Assembly (NCBI GenBank): GCA_965222485.1
Contig: CBDCUC010000039.1
Coordinates: 1-64,000 of the forward strand
Direction of reading: 5' to 3'
Length of the DNA: 64,000 nucleotides
Source: CBDCUC01 sp965222485
GTDB taxonomy: Bacteria; Pseudomonadota; Alphaproteobacteria; Rhizobiales; Hyphomicrobiaceae
Shown here: piece after piece, positions 61,355-64,000 of the stretch
Layout of the letters: every line of letters starts with the position of its first letter
Numbering within the stretch: position 1 is the stretch's first letter
Program-made: the position numbers and the translations under genes
Notes under the pieces: generated by a model
The model's input: only the letters and a program-made list of their open reading frames with translations
The model's database searches: none
What the model was told of the DNA's origin: nothing

Positions 61355-63178
61355 ATGGAAGAGTTTCTCGATCTGCGCACGCTGACGTATGCATTCGTTG
61401 GCGCCACCTTCGCGATGTACTTCGGTATTGCGATTTGGGCCAGGGCCGGCAGCACCGGCGATTTTTATGCAGCAGGCCGCGGCGTGCACCCTGTCGCCAA
61501 CGGCATGGCCACGGCCGCAGACTGGATGTCAGCCGCATCATTCATTTCCATGGCCGGCCTGATCGCATTCAGCGGCTATGACGCCTCGTCCTACCTGATG
61601 GGCTGGACTGGCGGCTATGTTCTGCTGGCAATGCTCCTGGCGCCATACTTGCGCAAGTTCGGCAAGTTTACGGTGCCAGAATTCATAGGCGATCGCTTCT
61701 ATTCGCAAGCCGCACGCATCGTCGCCGTGATGTGCCTCATCATCGCATCGATCACCTATGTGATCGGTCAGATGAAAGGCGTCGGCGTGGCGTTCTCGCG
61801 CTTCCTGGAGGTTCCCTTCGAGGTTGGTGTTTTTGCCGGTATGGCGATCGTTTTCTTCTATGCCGTCTTGGGCGGAATGAAAGGCATTACCTACACGCAG
61901 ATCGCCCAATACTGCGTGATGATTTTTGCCTACACCATCCCAGCCATCTTCATTTCGCTACAGATTACCGGCTCGCCGATTCCGCAAGTGGGCCTGTTCT
62001 CAGATGTGGCTGGCACGGGTACGCCGCTGTTGACAAAGCTTGACCAGATCGCTGCCGATTTAGGTCTTCGCCAGTATACCGCTCAGTCCGCCAGTACGTT
62101 GAATATGGTCCTGTTCACACTCTCGTTGATGATCGGCACGGCCGGCCTACCACACGTCATCATTCGCTTTTTCACCGTTCCGAAAGTATCGGACGCACGC
62201 TGGTCTGCAGGCTGGGCGTTGGTGTTCATCGCAATTCTATACACGACGGCGCCGGCCGTCGGCGCGATGGCTTATTTCAATCTCATAAATACAGTCCAGG
62301 ACACTGATGCTGTCGGCAGCGCCGAGGGCAATCTGGAATATGAAAAACGGCCCGAATGGTTCAAGAACTGGGAGCAAACCGGGCTTCTGCAATTCCGTGA
62401 CAAGAACGGCGATAACCGCATCCAGTACTACAATGACAAGAACCCGGAATTTGCCGAGAAGGCGGAATCTTACGGCTGGAAAGGCAACGAGCTGTTTCAC
62501 AAACAGGGCGACGGGCTCAGGTCGGGTCCCGACAAGGACATCATGGTGCTTGCCAGTCCGGAAATAGCCAAGTTACCAAATTGGGTGATTGCGCTTGTCG
62601 CCGCAGGCGGACTGGCAGCAGCCCTTTCCACTGCGGCAGGACTTCTGCTGGCGATCTCTTCTGCGATCTCGCACGATCTCCTGAAAAGCATATTCATGCC
62701 GAATATTTCCGAGCGCGGAGAACTGTTGGCTGCTCGTTTGTCCATGGCGGCGGCGATTGTCCTTGCCGGTATTCTGGGCCTTGATCCTCCTGGTTTTGCA
62801 GCCGAGGTTGTCGCATTGGCCTTTGGAATCGCGGGAGCTTCAATATTTCCCACCCTGATGATGGGCATCTTCTCAAAACGCGTAAACAACATTGGTGCTG
62901 TTTGCGGCATGTTGGCCGGGTTCTTCGCGACCACCGGCTATATAGCGCTTTACAAGGGGTTCTTCTTCATCAAGGGCACCGAGCTGCTGGCCAACCAACC
63001 CAGCGATTTCATTCTCGGCATCGGGCCGCACGCATTTGGTGCCGTGGGTGCCCTAATCAACTTTGGTGTGGCGTTCGCCGTCTCCGCCATCACCGCTGAG
63101 CCTCCGCGCCATATTCGTGAACTGGTAGAAAGTATTCGCGTCCCTAAGGGTGCAGGCGCTGCAACCGGCCATCATTGA
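61355..63178 (+). CDS. Sodium:solute symporter large subunit (VC_2705/ActP-like)
   Basis: 607 residues with about 13 membrane segments. YAAGRGVHPVANGMATAADWMSAASFISMAG, FTVPEFIGDRF, and GLPHVIIRFFTVP are the SSS-family signatures. A hydrophilic loop of about 85 residues, rich in Asp, Asn and Lys, near 320-400 is characteristic of the subfamily linked to a DUF4212 partner. It imports a small organic acid (acetate, pyruvate or similar) with Na+. The substrate is not fixed by sequence. The stop codon sits inside a perfect inverted repeat. Confidence 0.9.
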   Translation: MEEFLDLRTLTYAFVGATFAMYFGIAIWARAGSTGDFYAAGRGVHPVANGMATAADWMSAASFISMAGLIAFSGYDASSYLMGWTGGYVLLAMLLAPYLRKFGKFTVPEFIGDRFYSQAARIVAVMCLIIASITYVIGQMKGVGVAFSRFLEVPFEVGVFAGMAIVFFYAVLGGMKGITYTQIAQYCVMIFAYTIPAIFISLQITGSPIPQVGLFSDVAGTGTPLLTKLDQIAADLGLRQYTAQSASTLNMVLFTLSLMIGTAGLPHVIIRFFTVPKVSDARWSAGWALVFIAILYTTAPAVGAMAYFNLINTVQDTDAVGSAEGNLEYEKRPEWFKNWEQTGLLQFRDKNGDNRIQYYNDKNPEFAEKAESYGWKGNELFHKQGDGLRSGPDKDIMVLASPEIAKLPNWVIALVAAGGLAAALSTAAGLLLAISSAISHDLLKSIFMPNISERGELLAARLSMAAAIVLAGILGLDPPGFAAEVVALAFGIAGASIFPTLMMGIFSKRVNNIGAVCGMLAGFFATTGYIALYKGFFFIKGTELLANQPSDFILGIGPHAFGAVGALINFGVAFAVSAITAEPPRHIRELVESIRVPKGAGAATGHH

Positions 63179-63186
63179 TGGCCGGT
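63164..63186 (+). terminator. Perfect hairpin overlapping the symporter stop codon
   Basis: ACCGGCCATCA (63164-63174) and TGATGGCCGGT (63176-63186) are exact reverse complements with one base between them; the TGA stop is in the second arm. There is no T-run, so it may be a weak terminator or an mRNA-protecting stem. Confidence 0.5.
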
Positions 63187-63520
63187 GCACCGTTCAAGTG
63201 CACAGATAGTCATCCATTTGCGGCATCTGCCCAGGCGTTGACGTTTGGGTGCCCGGCTGAACGACAGATGGCGTCCTGCACACACAATCAATTGAGCGTG
63301 AGAAGTGTGTTCTGCAGTAACGCAAAAAGTCCTCGTTTCCTTCAAGAAACAAGGTCTTCTGCGTTGCGATCGCCAATTGAATGGGCTGCATATTGCCAAA
63401 CGCGCCGAATAGCGTCTTGCAGTCGTCACGCCAAAGCGTAAATCTCATATGTAGGTGCGCGAGTTCCTAGGATGCCGGCCTGATGGCTTTGACAGGCAAA
63501 TGCGTAGATACAAGGAAAAA
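63187..63520. other. Intergenic before soxY
   Basis: Nothing recognised apart from the probable soxY promoter region. Frames here are short and without ribosome sites. Confidence 0.45.
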
Positions 63521-63988
63521 ATGGGAATACAAACCCCGAACCGCCGTGATGTAATTGTCCTGTCGGCTGCCATAGCAGCAACGTTGGGATTGCCCCGTGC
63601 CGTGATGGCGCGCTCGACGCCTGCCACCATTGCCGGGCTCATCGACCAGATCACGGGCGGGAAAGCACCGGACAAGAGCCGGGTTGTAATAGATGCGCCA
63701 AAGCTTGCGGAGAACGGTAACAACGTCCCCATCGAAATTAGCGTCGACAGCCCGATGACATCCGAAGATTATGTGACGGCCGTCATGTTGTTTTCGGAGG
63801 CCAATCCGTGGCCACGCGTTGCCGTGTTTCATTTTACTCCGATGAGCGGCCAGGCCTTTGTCTACACGCGCATTCGGCTGGCGAGGCTTCAGAACGTCGT
63901 TGCGTTGGCAGTGATGAATGACGGTTCGGCGTACTTCGACAAAAAACAGATTGACGTGAGTATTGGTGGCTGCGGTGCCGACAGCTAG
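63521..63988 (+). CDS. soxY: SoxY-type sulfur carrier protein
   Basis: 155 residues from ATG 63521, preceded by AAGGAAA. A Tat signal (NRRDVIVLSAAIAATLGLPRAVMA) precedes a beta-sandwich domain with NGNNVPIEISVDSPM and WPRVAVFHFTPMSG. The C-terminus IGGCGADS carries the Cys in the SoxY GGCG motif that holds sulfur intermediates during thiosulfate oxidation. The last residues differ slightly from the usual GGCGG end. A soxZ partner would be expected just beyond the window. Confidence 0.88.
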   Translation: MGIQTPNRRDVIVLSAAIAATLGLPRAVMARSTPATIAGLIDQITGGKAPDKSRVVIDAPKLAENGNNVPIEISVDSPMTSEDYVTAVMLFSEANPWPRVAVFHFTPMSGQAFVYTRIRLARLQNVVALAVMNDGSAYFDKKQIDVSIGGCGADS

Positions 63989-64000
63989 GCGGTCCATTTG

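Overview
The window looks like a chromosomal segment of an alphaproteobacterium, probably of the Hyphomicrobiales. The grounds are moderately high GC, three L,D-transpeptidases, a SigF/NrsF pair, type III polyketide and lipid-type genes, a SoxY start and a tRNA-Phe-like fragment of alphaproteobacterial type. The species cannot be named from the sequence alone. There is no rRNA, complete tRNA, CRISPR array, integrase or transposase.

Left part (1-12 kb): a decayed YqjM-type flavin oxidoreductase pseudogene, a secreted SMP-30-like propeller, prpE, a GFA-family protein, a cytoplasmic BisC-type molybdoenzyme, an HdeD-like membrane protein, an EEP-family nuclease/phosphatase, a lipoprotein alpha/beta hydrolase, and a secreted protein with two tandem FGE-sulfatase-like domains.

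Central module (12.8-25.5 kb), the most interesting region: an exported MsrA is followed by a long co-directional operon. A textbook sigma-54 promoter (13895-13910) lies about 90-130 bp downstream of two copies of a 15-bp palindrome. The operon encodes small secreted proteins, a Met/Gly-repeat exported protein, a pentaheme cytochrome c, a Met-rich lipoprotein, a Tat-exported DMSO-reductase-family catalytic subunit with a His in place of one cluster Cys, a four-cluster ferredoxin subunit, a TorD-like chaperone, a polyferredoxin, an unknown protein, a sensor kinase with a periplasmic CXXCH motif, and an NtrC-type sigma-54 activator. My inference is a self-regulated periplasmic respiratory system coupled to methionine-rich proteins, either methionine-sulfoxide redox buffering or metal handling. 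The module is bracketed by a pair of direct repeats (12.18 and 25.79 kb), and a 3' tRNA-Phe fragment lies at 26.1 kb, which suggests an island end.

Middle part (26-43.4 kb): a DedA protein, a DUF465 protein, a Ca2+/cation antiporter, two L,D-transpeptidases, a giant PDZ-WD40-caspase protein, an MDR oxidoreductase, a GNAT enzyme, a Ser/Thr kinase with nine Sel1 repeats and a peptidoglycan-binding-like tail, and an IorAB-type molybdenum hydroxylase.

Right part (43.6-64 kb): a translationally coupled methyltransferase / flavin oxidoreductase / type III PKS operon with a flavin monooxygenase upstream; a thioredoxin-CcdA pair divergent from an ECF sigma factor with an NrsF anti-sigma, the two promoters sharing one exact motif; several unknown secreted or membrane proteins, including an LprI/VHL-beta protein; dTDP-sugar genes (rfbA, rfbC, rfbB) with kdsA for the cell surface; a third L,D-transpeptidase; a two-subunit sodium:solute symporter; and soxY at the edge.
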